From Bufo bufo (lineage: Eukaryota; Chordata; Amphibia; Anura; Bufonidae), in NCBI RefSeq assembly GCF_905171765.1, contig NC_053392.1:373277963-373341962 (forward strand): a stretch of 64,000 nt of DNA, in the 5' to 3' direction. The position numbers were made by a program, and so were the translations under genes. Positions 55,901 to 64,000 of this stretch are shown here, one piece after another (position 1 is the stretch's first letter; the number at the start of each line of letters is the position of its first letter). The notes under the pieces were generated by a model. It was not told where the DNA came from, did not search any database, and worked only from the letters and a program-made list of their open reading frames with translations.

Positions 55901-56694
55901 CAACCTACAACCAGGCATGGTTGTGTCTGATAATGGCTGTAACTTGGTGGCTTTGCAGCTCGGCAAGCTCACAAACATACCACGTATTAGTGGTTCAGTG
56001 ATTTCTCAAAACCTATCCCAATTTGCCTGAGCTACTGGTGAAGGTGCGCTGTGTGTGTGCCCATTTCCGCAAGTCATCAACAGCTCTGTCAACGCTGCAG
56101 CAGCGCTTAGAATTGCCAGCTCACTGACTGTTGTGCGACGTGAGAACGTGCTGGAACTGGATGTTTCACATGTTGGCCAGGCTTTGTGATGACATGGTCG
56201 TCGCCTTTCCAGTCAGCTAAACAATGCAATACCAGAAGGTCCTTGTGGAAAAATTGCTCCAAAATTTCCCAGCTGACAACGCTGGCGGCAGAGTACGTAG
56301 TTTCTTGGGCAACCGAGGAGGGGAGACAAGGGGAACACACAGCAGTTCCAACAGAGGCAAGGCAAAACTCTCCAAGGCCTGGGACAGTTTCATGACACCC
56401 CGCCAGCACCCTCACCCATATGCGCAGCCTAGTGTCACAAGGAGGACAAAGTTTTGGAATATGGTGAAGGAGTACGTAGCAGACCGTGTCAGCATCCACA
56501 GTGATCCCTCTGTGCCTTACAACTATTGGGTGTCCAAGCTGGACACGTGGCACGAACTGGTGCTCTACACCTTGAAGGTGCTGACCTGCCCTGCCGCCAG
56601 CGTTTTGTCAGAGCGGGTATTTAGTACTGCTAAGGGCATAATAACTAATAAGCGCATCGACCTGTCAACTGAACAAGGCCTGGATTGCCCCTGA
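52959..56694 (+). pseudogene. hAT5 transposase remnant, interrupted by a solo LTR
   Basis: The start MFKASRKGRGSGRAADGARR at 52959 matches the hAT2 leader. Coding is interrupted by the solo LTR (53239-54343) and then continues. An acidic segment lies at 54582-54720. The BED region (VWRFFEESADDKRIVIYNL) has lost the first Zn-ligand Cys and is followed by a stop; MRHMAIKHR retains the His pair. LEMLPFRLVDTEAFHRLM and TWTSAFGQGCYISLMAHW mark the catalytic region, and the SDNGCN-type Asp is near 55940. The last frame (56224-56694) ends with the dimerisation domain LTCPAASVLSERVFSTAKGI and then KRIDLSTEQ. Stops and shifts are frequent. This copy provides the segment missing from hAT2 and hAT4. Confidence 0.85.
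53239..54343. mobile_element. Solo LTR, 1,105 bp, 5-bp TSD
   Basis: Starts TGTCACGGC and ends GCCGTGACA, 9-bp inverted termini of TG...CA type. TSD CCAAG at 53234-53238 and 54344-54348. Removing it restores continuity with hAT2 (GTAGCCAAGAGTCTGGTCAA-like at 18120). It has no gag or pol. Short open frames inside are GT-rich coincidences. Confidence 0.85.
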
Positions 56695-57414
56695 CTTCTC
56701 TACTCCACCAGAGGAAAGCGGCTGAACATAAAGACACTTTAAATGTGGCTTTTATGGTGTATTGAATACACTGTATTCCCATGCACCCCTTCCACCACAA
56801 ATAAGGGTATATGGACGGTTCAATCTTCCTTTTTTCCTCCTCCATCATATCAACATGCTTATTAGGCTGCCCTCGCTCCAAATGTTTTAGAGGGTCAGTT
56901 CAGCAGCAGCCCCTCACCCCTAATGTTTTAGATGGTCAGCTCAGCAGCAGACCCTCACCCCTAATGTTTTAGATGGTCAGATCAGCAGCAGGCCCTCTCC
57001 CCTAATGTTTTAGAGGGTCACCAGCAGGCCCTCGCCGATAATGTTTCCGATGGTCAGATCAGCAGCAGGCCTCGCCACTAATGTTTTAGAGGGTCAGATC
57101 AGCAGCAGGCAATCGTCCCTAATGTTTTAGAGGGTCAGCTCAGCAGCAGACACTCACCCCTAATGTTTTAGAGGGTCACCAGCATGCCCTTACCCATAAT
57201 GTTTTAGATGGTAAGCTCAGCAGGAGACCCTCACCCCTAATGTTTTAGATGTTAAGATCAGCAGCAGGCCCTCGCTCCTAATGTTTTAGATGCTCATATC
57301 AGCAGCAGACCCTCGCCACTAATGTTTTAGAGGGTCAGCTCAGCAGCAGCCCCTTACCCCTAATGTTTTAGATGGTCAGATCAGCAGCAGGCCCTTGCCC
57401 CTAATGTTTTAGAG

Positions 57415-57561
57415 CAGGCATGGCCAACCTGTGGCTCTCCAGCTGTTGTAAAACTACAATTCCCACCATGCCCTGCTGTAGGCTGATAGCTGTTGGCAGT
57501 CTGGGCATGCTGGGAGTTGTAGTTTTGCAACATCTGGAGAGCCTCAGGTTGGCCATCCCTG
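57415..57561. mobile_element. 147-bp hAT MITE in the minisatellite, copy 1
   Basis: TIRs CAGGCATGGCCAACCTGTGG and, inverted, CAGGGATGGCCAACCTGAGG. An exact 8-bp TSD, TTTTAGAG, lies at 57407-57414 and 57562-57569, created from the minisatellite unit. The interior has the ACTACAATTCCCACCATGCC / GGGAGTTGTAGTTTTGCAAC dyad common in amphibian hAT MITEs. Confidence 0.93.
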
Positions 57562-58456
57562 TTTTAGAGGGTCACCAACAGGCTCTCGCCCCTAATGTTT
57601 TAGAGGGTCAGATCAGCAGCAGACCCTCACCCCTAATGTTTTAGATGGTCAGATCAGCAGCAGGCCCTCGCCCCAAATGTTTTAGAGGGTCAGATCAGCA
57701 GCAGGCAGTCGCCCCTAATGTTTTAGAGGGTCAGCTCAGCACCAGACCCTCACCCCAAATGTTTTAGATCGTCAGCTCAGCAGCAGACACTCACCCCTAA
57801 TTTTTTAGAGGGTCACCAGAATGCCCTTACCCATAATGTTTTAGATGGTAAGCTCAGCAGTAGACCCTCACCCCTAATGTTTTAGATGCTAAGATCAGCA
57901 GCAGGCCCTCGCCACTAATGTTTTAGAGGGTCATCTCAGCAGCAGACCCTCACCCATAATGTTTTAGATGGTAAGCTCAGCAGTAGACCCTCACCCCTAA
58001 TGATTTAGATGCTCATATCAGCAGCAGGCCCTCGCCACTAATGTTTTAGAGGGTCATCTCAGCAGCAGACCCTCACCCCTAATGTTTTAGATGGTCATAT
58101 CAGCAGCAGGCCCTTGCCCCTAATGTTTTAGAGGGTCACCAACAGGCCCTCGCCCCTAATGTTTTAGATGCTCATATCAGCAAAAGGCCCTCGCCACTAA
58201 TGTTTTAGAGGGTCAGCTCAGCAGCAGACCCTCACCCCTAATGTTTTAGATGGTAAGCTCAGCAGGAGACCCTCACCCCTAATGTTTTAGATGTTAAGAT
58301 CAGCAGCAGGCCCTCGCTCCTAATGTTTTAGATGCTCATATCAGCAGCAGACCCTCGCCACTAATGTTTTAGAGGGTCAGCTCAGCAGCAGCCCCTTACC
58401 CCTAATGTTTTAGATGGTCAGATCAGCAGCAGGCCCTTGCCCCTAATGTTTTAGAG

Positions 58457-58603
58457 CAGGCATGGCCAACCTGTGGCTCTCCAGCTGTTGTAAAACTACA
58501 ATTCCCACCATGCCCTGCTGTAGGCTGATAGCTGTTGGCAGTCTGGGCATGCTGGGAGTTGTAGTTTTGCAACATCTGGAGAGCCTCAGGTTGGCCATCC
58601 CTG
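58457..58603. mobile_element. 147-bp hAT MITE in the minisatellite, copy 2
   Basis: Identical by eye to 57415-57561, including flanks. It arose by tandem duplication of the array, not by a second insertion, since both sides continue in the same variant order. Confidence 0.93.
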
Positions 58604-60139
58604 TTTTAGAGGGTCACCAACAGGCTCTCGCCCCTAATGTTTTAGAGGGTCAGATCAGCAGCAGACCCTCACCCCTAATGTTTTAGATGGTCAGATCAGC
58701 AGCAGGCCCTCGCCCCAAATGTTTTAGAGGGTCAGATCAGCAGCAGGCAGTCGCCCCTAATGTTTTAGAGGGTCAGCTCAGCACCAGACCCTCACCCCAA
58801 ATGTTTTAGATCGTCAGCTCAGCAGCAGACACTCACCCCTAATTTTTTAGAGGGTCACCAGAATGCCCTTACCCATAATGTTTTAGATGGTAAGCTCAGC
58901 AGTAGACCCTCACCCCTAATGTTTTAGATGCTAAGATCAGCAGCAGGCCCTCGCCACTAATGTTTTAGAGGGTCATCTCAGCAGCAGACCCTCACCCATA
59001 ATGTTTTAGATGGTAAGCTCAGCAGTAGACCCTCACCCCTAATGATTTAGATGCTCATATCAGCAGCAGGCCCTCGCCACTAATGTTTTAGAGGGTCATC
59101 TCAGCAGCAGACCCTCACCCCTAATGTTTTAGATGGTCATATCAGCAGCAGGCCCTTGCCCCTAATGTTTTAGAGGGTCACCAACAGGCCCTCGCCCCTA
59201 ATGTTTTAGATGCTCATATCAGCAAAAGGCCCTCGCCACTAATGTTTTAGAGGGTCAGCTCAGCAGCAGACCCTCACCCCTAATGTTTTAGATGGTCAGA
59301 TCAGCAGCAGGCCCTCGCCCCTAATGTTTTAGATGCTCATATCAGCAGCAGGCCCTCGCCACTAATGTTTTAGATGGTCAGCTCGGCAGCAGGCCCTCAC
59401 CCCTAATGTTTTAGATGGCCAGATCAGCAGCAGGACCTCGCCCCTAATGTTTTAGATGCTCATATCAGCAGCAGGCCCTCGCCACTAATGTTTTAGATGG
59501 TCAGCACGGCAGCAGGCCCTCGACCCTAATGTTTTTGAAGGTCACCAGTAGGCCATCAATCATAATTTTTCAAGAGTGTGTATGATGCCCTCCTTTATGT
59601 GTAATAAATTGTGTATTGGAGTGCCGGTTCCTTGTAATTTTTGGCAGCCCTTTCACTTATAGGCTTTATGAACAATTGTAGCACAATGTGAATGAGGCCC
59701 TCCTTTATGAGATATACAGGTTGTATCGGAGTGCCTCTTCCTTGTAATTTTTGGCAGCACTTGCACTTTATATACAAGTAAATATACAGGATAGAATGTT
59801 TCCTAACAATTTTTCCTCTAAAATCAATTTTATCTTCGGTTTTGTGTGTATTATTGTCAGTCTGTAAAAGTGGCGTACTACTCGGACAACATCGCTCCCA
59901 GCAGCGACTTGGGAGTCCAAGATGCATCCAGACATCCTCCACATGCTGTTTCCAAACCATTTCAGTGGTGTTTCCATCAATTTCTGACCATTTCCTGTGA
60001 ACCAGACACCCTCCCAGGGGGTGGCTGGTTTAATGCTTGGATTCTCCCACTGACTTCCATTGTGCTTGGGTGCTCTGTAGAGCACCCGAGCATCCCAAAG
60101 GGTTCTACTGACTTTGGTGCTCGATCAACACTAATAATC

Positions 60140-60490
60140 ACTTAAAATGACAATATTGTATGTAAAACCTTATGCATCATTAATGAGATCTTATAATTGC
60201 CATATTTCTTTTTACTGTAAGACACACTTTTTAGCAAGAAAAAAAATCTTGATGCAAAGTGTGTTTTATAGTAAAAAAGCAGTGAGAAAGACTGTCCTCT
60301 CCATGCTGAAGGTCTCCAAGCTGTAGTGAAGGAGATTAAAGCTTGAGGACCCTTCATGATGTCACGAGTGAACCTGGAAGAAAAATACTGTGCTTGAAAT
60401 ATGGATTTTGTTCAGTTAAACATAATTGCGTGTGTATGTGAGATAGATAGAGATGTGTATGCAGCAGGGCTGTGTTTGGTAGCTGTACAG
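60140..60490. other. Unassigned; inverted-repeat scrap near 60200-60280
   Basis: TTTACTGTAAGACACACTTT and GTGTGTTTTATAGTAAAAAA form an imperfect dyad, suggesting a degraded MITE. Nothing else seen. Confidence 0.35.
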
Positions 60491-60495
60491 TATGA

Positions 60496-60820
60496 GGGCT
60501 CATGCACACAAACATATTTTCTTTCCGTGTGTGTTCAGTTTTTTTTGCGGACCGTATGTGGAACCAATAATTTCAATGGGGCCGCAAAAAAGTGGCAGTT
60601 ACTCCATGTGCATTCTGTTTCTGTATATTCGTATTTCCATTCCGCAAAAAAATAGAACATGTCATATTATTGTCCGCATTACGGACATGGATAGTACTGT
60701 ACTACTAGGGGCCAGTGGTTCCGTTCCACAAAATACGGAATGCACATGGACGTCATATGAATTTTTTGCGGATCCGTGTTATGCGGACAGCATAATACAT
60801 ACGATTGTATGCATGAGCTC
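60496..60820. mobile_element. Harbinger-like MITE
   Basis: Left end GGGCTCATGCACACAAACAT and inverted right end GAGCTCATGCATACAATCGT. Flanks TGA (60493-60495) and TTA (60821-60823) give an imperfect TWA-type TSD. The interior has TTTTGCGGA and CCGCAAAA dyads. Confidence 0.7.
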
Positions 60821-60869
60821 TTAGAGCTGTGTCTCTCAGCTATATATGTATCAGAGTTGTATGTGTGTG

Positions 60870-60874
<5 letters not shown>

Positions 60875-60901
<27 letters not shown>
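60875..60901. repeat. (TA)n microsatellite, left half
   Basis: TA dinucleotides immediately left of the DD36E element; continues at 61953. Confidence 0.92.
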
Positions 60902-60906
<5 letters not shown>

Positions 60907-61949
60907 TCACCTAAAGAATTATTAGGAACACCTGTTCTATTTCTCATTATTGCAATTATCTAGTCAACTAATCACATGGCAGTTGCTTCAATGCATTTAG
61001 GGGGGTGGTCCTGGTCAAGACAATCTCTTGAACTCCAAACTGAATGTCAGAATGGTAAAGAAAGGTGATTTAAGCAATTTTGAGCGTGGCATGGTTGTTG
61101 GTGCCAGACGGGCCGGTCTGAGTATTTCACAATCTGCTCAGTTACTGGGATTTTCACGCACAACCATTTCTAGGGTTTACAAAGAATGGTGTGAAAAGGG
61201 AAAAACATCCAGTATGCGGCAGTCCTGTGGGCAAAAATGCCTTGTGGATGCTAGAGGTCAGAGGAGAATGGGCCGACTGATTCAAGCTGATAGAAGAGCA
61301 ACGTTGACTGAAATAACCACTCGTTACAACCGAGGTATGCAGCAAAGCATTTGTGAAGCCACAACACGCACAACCTTGAGGCGGATGGGCTACAACAGCA
61401 GAAGACCCCACCGGGTACCACTCATCTCCACTATAAATAGGAATAAGAGGCTACAATTTGCACGAGCTCACCAAAATTGGACTGTTGAAGACTGGAAAAA
61501 TGTTGCCTGGTCTGATGAGTCTCGATTTCTGTTGAGACATTCAAATGGTAGAGTCCGAATTTGGCGTAAACAGAATGAGAACATGTATCCATCCTCTGAT
61601 GGCTACTTCCAGCAGGATAATGCACCATGCCACAAAGCTCGAATCATTTCAAATTGGTTTCTTGAACATGACAATGAGTTCACTGTACTAAAATGGCCCC
61701 CACAATCACCAGATCTCAACCCAATAGAGCATCTTTGGGGTGTGGTGGAACGGGAGCTTCGTGCCCTGGATGTGCATCCCTCAAATCTCCATCAACTGCA
61801 AGATGCTATCCTATCAATATGGGCCAACATTTCTAAAGAATGCTATCAGCACCTTGTGGAATCAATGCAACGTAGAATAAGGCAGTTCTAAAGGCAAAAG
61901 GGGGTCCAACACCGTATTAGTATGGTGTTCCTAATAATTCTTTGGGTGA

Positions 61950-61952
<3 letters not shown>
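60902..61952 (+). mobile_element. Tc1-like DD36E transposon, internally deleted
   Basis: TIRs CACTCACCTAAAGAATTATT (left) and, inverted, CACTCACCCAAAGAATTATT, with TA on both sides. The insertion is in a TA microsatellite, with an extra CA at the left end. Length is about 1.05 kb. The DD36E spacing corresponds to the branch called Incomer in the literature (recall). Confidence 0.93.
61028..61891 (+). pseudogene. Tc1-like DD36E transposase with in-frame internal deletion
   Basis: The frame is open for 287 residues; the likely native start is MVKKGDLSNFERG (about 61052) rather than the upstream Met. An N-terminal double helix-turn-helix covers about residues 10-120 (LSISQSAQLLGFSRTTISRV, then ATTRTTLRRMGY). 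First catalytic Asp is in WSDESRFLL, second in FQQDNAPCHKA and Glu in SPDLNPIEHLW, with 36 residues between the last two. Between NENMYPSS and DGYFQQDN the usual ~50 residues (the VMVWG region between the two Asp) are missing without loss of frame. This explains the short length and makes activity unlikely. No stop codons are seen, so the copy is otherwise young. Confidence 0.92.

Positions 61953-61992
<40 letters not shown>
61953..61992. repeat. (TA)n microsatellite, right half
   Basis: About 19 TA dinucleotides, the other half of the insertion target of the DD36E element. Confidence 0.93.
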
Positions 61993-61993
<1 letters not shown>

Positions 61994-63331
61994 TTTGCTC
62001 GTTCGCGGTTCGCCGGCACCATATACTTTTACATTGTGAAGAACTTTGACCCATGACACATCCATCAGGTAGTACAGGACAGCCAATTGAGACATTTCAG
62101 CACATGAACATACCCCCTACCTTATAAATAAACTCTATGACTAAGGGTGCTACAAGCGTGTACCCAAAAAGCGTTAGAGAGATGTGAGGCCTGTTTTGTA
62201 TTTACCTTTTGTAACTGCTTTTAATGGAGAAATAATAAAATTTAATGGATTTTACCAATACCGGTGGCTGGAAATCACTTACATACTTATAATATACTTT
62301 CTAACATAGAAAGTATATTATAGTTCTTTTGTATTGTGCAGCAGTCGTGTGCCGTTCTGCTGCGATACTGCAGCTACACAGAGTGCCAAAAGCTATTGGA
62401 ACAAATCATTTCTACTGGTGTGATATACCAGTTGCCCCACAAAAAAAACTGATTAAAGCAGGGGTGTTATATACCAATTATATATTTTCTATATAGTGCA
62501 TTTGGGTAGTGCAGCATATGTTTGCAGGTTTTACTGCGTTACCTCAGCTCACAGAGTGACAAACGCTATTGGAACAAATAATTTCTACTTGTGTGAAATA
62601 CCAGTTGCCCCCCAAAAAATCTGATTGAAGCGGGGTGTGATATACCAATTATATACTTTCTATATAGTGCATTTGGGTAGTGCAGTATTTGTTTGTGGTT
62701 TTGCTGCGCTACCTCAGCTACAGATAGTGACAAACGCTATTGGAACAAATAATTTCTACTGGTGTGAAATACCAGTTGATCACCCCAAAAACTGATTGAA
62801 GCAGGGGTGTTATATACCAATAATATACTTTCTATATAGTGCATTTGGGTAGTGCAGCATTTGTTTGCGGTTTTGCTGCATTACCTCAGCTATAGATAGT
62901 GACAAACGCCATTGGAACAAATAATTTCTAGTCAAAAAAGTGAAGAAAAAAAATGGGCTACACTAAAATTGTTATTTAGTGACCGCATAATGTACCTCGA
63001 GCCACATAATCAGAATTTCTTTTATGTCAGGTGAATGCCTAACTTTTAAGGCCGGTACTCCTGTGGCCTAAAATAATTTTTCTAGGCTCCAACAGGACAC
63101 ATTTCAGAGAATTTCCCCTGATTAAGATACCCCCTCTAGTATGTCACTGTCCATGTTGTGGGACTATTTGCACACTTCTACTAAGTATTTGGTCGCTGCA
63201 AATGAGCTGAAGGTTTTTCAGGTTCACCTGCCATTAAAGTGAATGGGGCCTGCCGCGAACTTGCGGTTCGCGAACATTTGATTGTGCGATGGCGTTCGCG
63301 AACCGTCCCGGCCGATGTTCGTCCATCACTA
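61993..63331. mobile_element. hAT-G family element, left terminus damaged
   Basis: The right end reads ATGTTCGTCCATCACTA at 63331, identical to 21703. The left part (TTCGCGGTTCGCC, then CACATCCATCAGGTAGTACA) matches the right end of 33295-35147 in reverse. Homology with that element ends close to the TA microsatellite. Non-coding. Confidence 0.82.
62285..62940. repeat. hAT-G subterminal tandem repeat, ~175-185 bp unit, about 4 copies
   Basis: Units contain TATACTTTCTATATAGTGCA, GCAGCATTTGTTTGCGGTTT, AACAAATAATTTCTACTGGT and GATATACCAGTTGC. The first begins with the palindrome TATAATATACTTTC-TAACATA-GAAAGTATATTATA (about 62286-62322), also at about 33582-33615. Confidence 0.88.
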
Positions 63332-63339
63332 TTTGTAAG

Positions 63340-63640
63340 TATCAGGTGCAATGACAGGGAGCAGCGATAGCGCCGCCCCCTGTCATTGAACCCCTCAGAT
63401 GCTGCGTTCATACATGATCGCAGCCGACATACGTAAGCACGGGACGCGGCCCGTCGCGAGCAAATGGAGAAGGTAAGTATGATTATTTTTATTTTTTTTA
63501 CACTATTTCAGGTTAAATCGATTCGCTGAAATGAAGCACGAGGAAATTTAGCTTCGTAGTGAATCGAATTTATCCTGAAATTCAGATCATATTCCACTTC
63601 TTGGGATTCGATTCGCTCATGTCTAGTAACCACATGCGCC
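63340..63640. mobile_element. MITE-like element related to 30000-30430
   Basis: Shares GACAGGGAGCRGCGATMGCG, TGTCATTGAACCC and TTCAGCAAGC-type flanks, and the GAATTTATCCTGAAATTC-type tail, with the element at 30000. No defined TSD. Confidence 0.55.
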
Positions 63641-64000
63641 ATTGCTATTTTTTAATGGTCAGCGGTTCACACACTAATGTTAACAGGAGCTGAGCTAAAC
63701 TTTTAACCCCCTCTATGCTGGGCTCTAAAGTAAGTGACTTTGACCCCTCCACCAGGGAAAGTTTATTAAGTAGAAAATATATAATTTTTTTTGCAATTTT
63801 AATTTATCTAACCTTAGGTTGCATCTTGTAGTAAGGTGTGTCTTAAAGTCCGAAAAATATGAAAATGCAGACATTAGATTAATGCTCATATAGCTGCATA
63901 TCCCATCCATCTGTCACCTATATGCAAGCCTACCAAATTAAATAGGGGACGGATGAAAAACTACAGCATAGCTAAAGTATCAGACTACATAGACTATGTT
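63641..64000. other. No recognisable feature
   Basis: AT-rich sequence with no convincing ORF, TIR or repeat. Confidence 0.4.

Larger units (their letters stand above)
57200..59283. repeat. Higher-order tandem duplication, two ~1,042-bp copies
   Basis: Everything from about 57200 to 58241 recurs from 58242 to about 59283 at a constant offset of 1,042 bp. Both copies include the embedded MITE and identical variant order of the ~41-bp units. I saw no differences in the stretches compared. Confidence 0.9.
56870..59560. repeat. Giant hAT minisatellite, ~40-42 bp unit, ~60 copies
   Basis: Units follow CAGCAGCAGGCCCTCGCCCC, then TAATGTTTTAGAGGGTCAGAT, with alternating variants (GATGGTCAG, GATGCTCAT, GGGTCACC). 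The array is located in the 3' UTR of hAT5. A hAT MITE is embedded twice, and a ~1,042-bp segment is tandemly duplicated. Although spaced repeats may look CRISPR-like, the units differ throughout and have no spacers. Confidence 0.95.
52670..60134 (+). mobile_element. hAT5: member of the hAT2/hAT4 family with huge 3' minisatellite
   Basis: Coding remnants in the order N-terminal Gly/Arg leader, BED region, catalytic core, dimerisation domain, then minisatellite and tail ending GGTGCTCGATCAACACTAA at 60134. The left TIR is missing; 5' subterminal repeats begin right after the Tc1 element's TA. A solo LTR interrupts the N-terminal coding region. Confidence 0.8.

Noticed and set aside
56870..59560. 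CRISPR-like appearance of regular repeats
   Set aside because: The whole unit varies slightly without distinct spacers, the context is a eukaryotic transposon 3' UTR, and no cas gene exists.

Overview
This window looks like a stretch of vertebrate nuclear genome, most likely an anuran amphibian. That assignment is inferred from the mix of transposable elements: hAT, piggyBac, several Tc1/mariner branches, Harbinger-like MITEs, a hammerhead-bearing Penelope-like retroelement and a chromodomain Ty3/Gypsy element. I found no host exon, tRNA gene, intact rRNA gene or CRISPR array. Almost everything recognisable is transposon, and most of it is nested.

Layout. 1-6762: a large piggyBac element (minus strand, left end outside the window) with an alternately inverted repeat array, a once-frameshifted transposase and a hairpin-rich 5' end. 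6767-17317: a hAT element (hAT1, minus) that received the piggyBac, a small TSD-flanked insert and a complete Penelope-like element (11429-17073) with a hammerhead ribozyme and a 478-bp palindrome at its 5' end. About 17320-26543: a second hAT (hAT2, plus) interrupted by a Tc1 piece fused to the tail of another hAT family (called hAT-G here), and by a piggyBac-type MITE that itself contains a hAT MITE with a minisatellite. Its 3' part is a mosaic of rearranged hAT pieces and antisense 18S rRNA gene pieces (25199-25842), the most unusual feature of the window. 26653-35500: piggyBac-type, Harbinger-like and hAT MITEs, minisatellites, a solo LTR and a Tc1 remnant. 35555-38932: a Ty3/Gypsy chromovirus with both LTRs but most of pol replaced by unrelated DNA. 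About 39640-42850: hAT3 (minus). 42840-44497: a deleted relative of hAT2 (hAT4, minus). 44500-51117: MITEs, LINE fragments and an unassigned island. 51120-52667: a nearly intact Tc1-like DD35E element. 52670-60134: hAT5 (plus, same family as hAT2), split by a 1.1-kb solo LTR and carrying a 2.7-kb minisatellite with a recent tandem duplication of about 1,042 bp. 60902-61952: a DD36E Tc1-like element inside a TA microsatellite. About 61993-63331: a hAT-G copy.

How the parts relate. No pathway is encoded. The coding remnants are transposases (DDE/DDD and RNase H-like types), a reverse transcriptase with a GIY-YIG endonuclease, and Gag/integrase. Target-site duplications give a partial order of events. 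For example, the 16-bp duplication around the Penelope-like element shows it landed in hAT1, and TTAA at 6763-6766 fits piggyBac landing in hAT1. Family assignments rest on motifs recalled from established knowledge; no database search was run.
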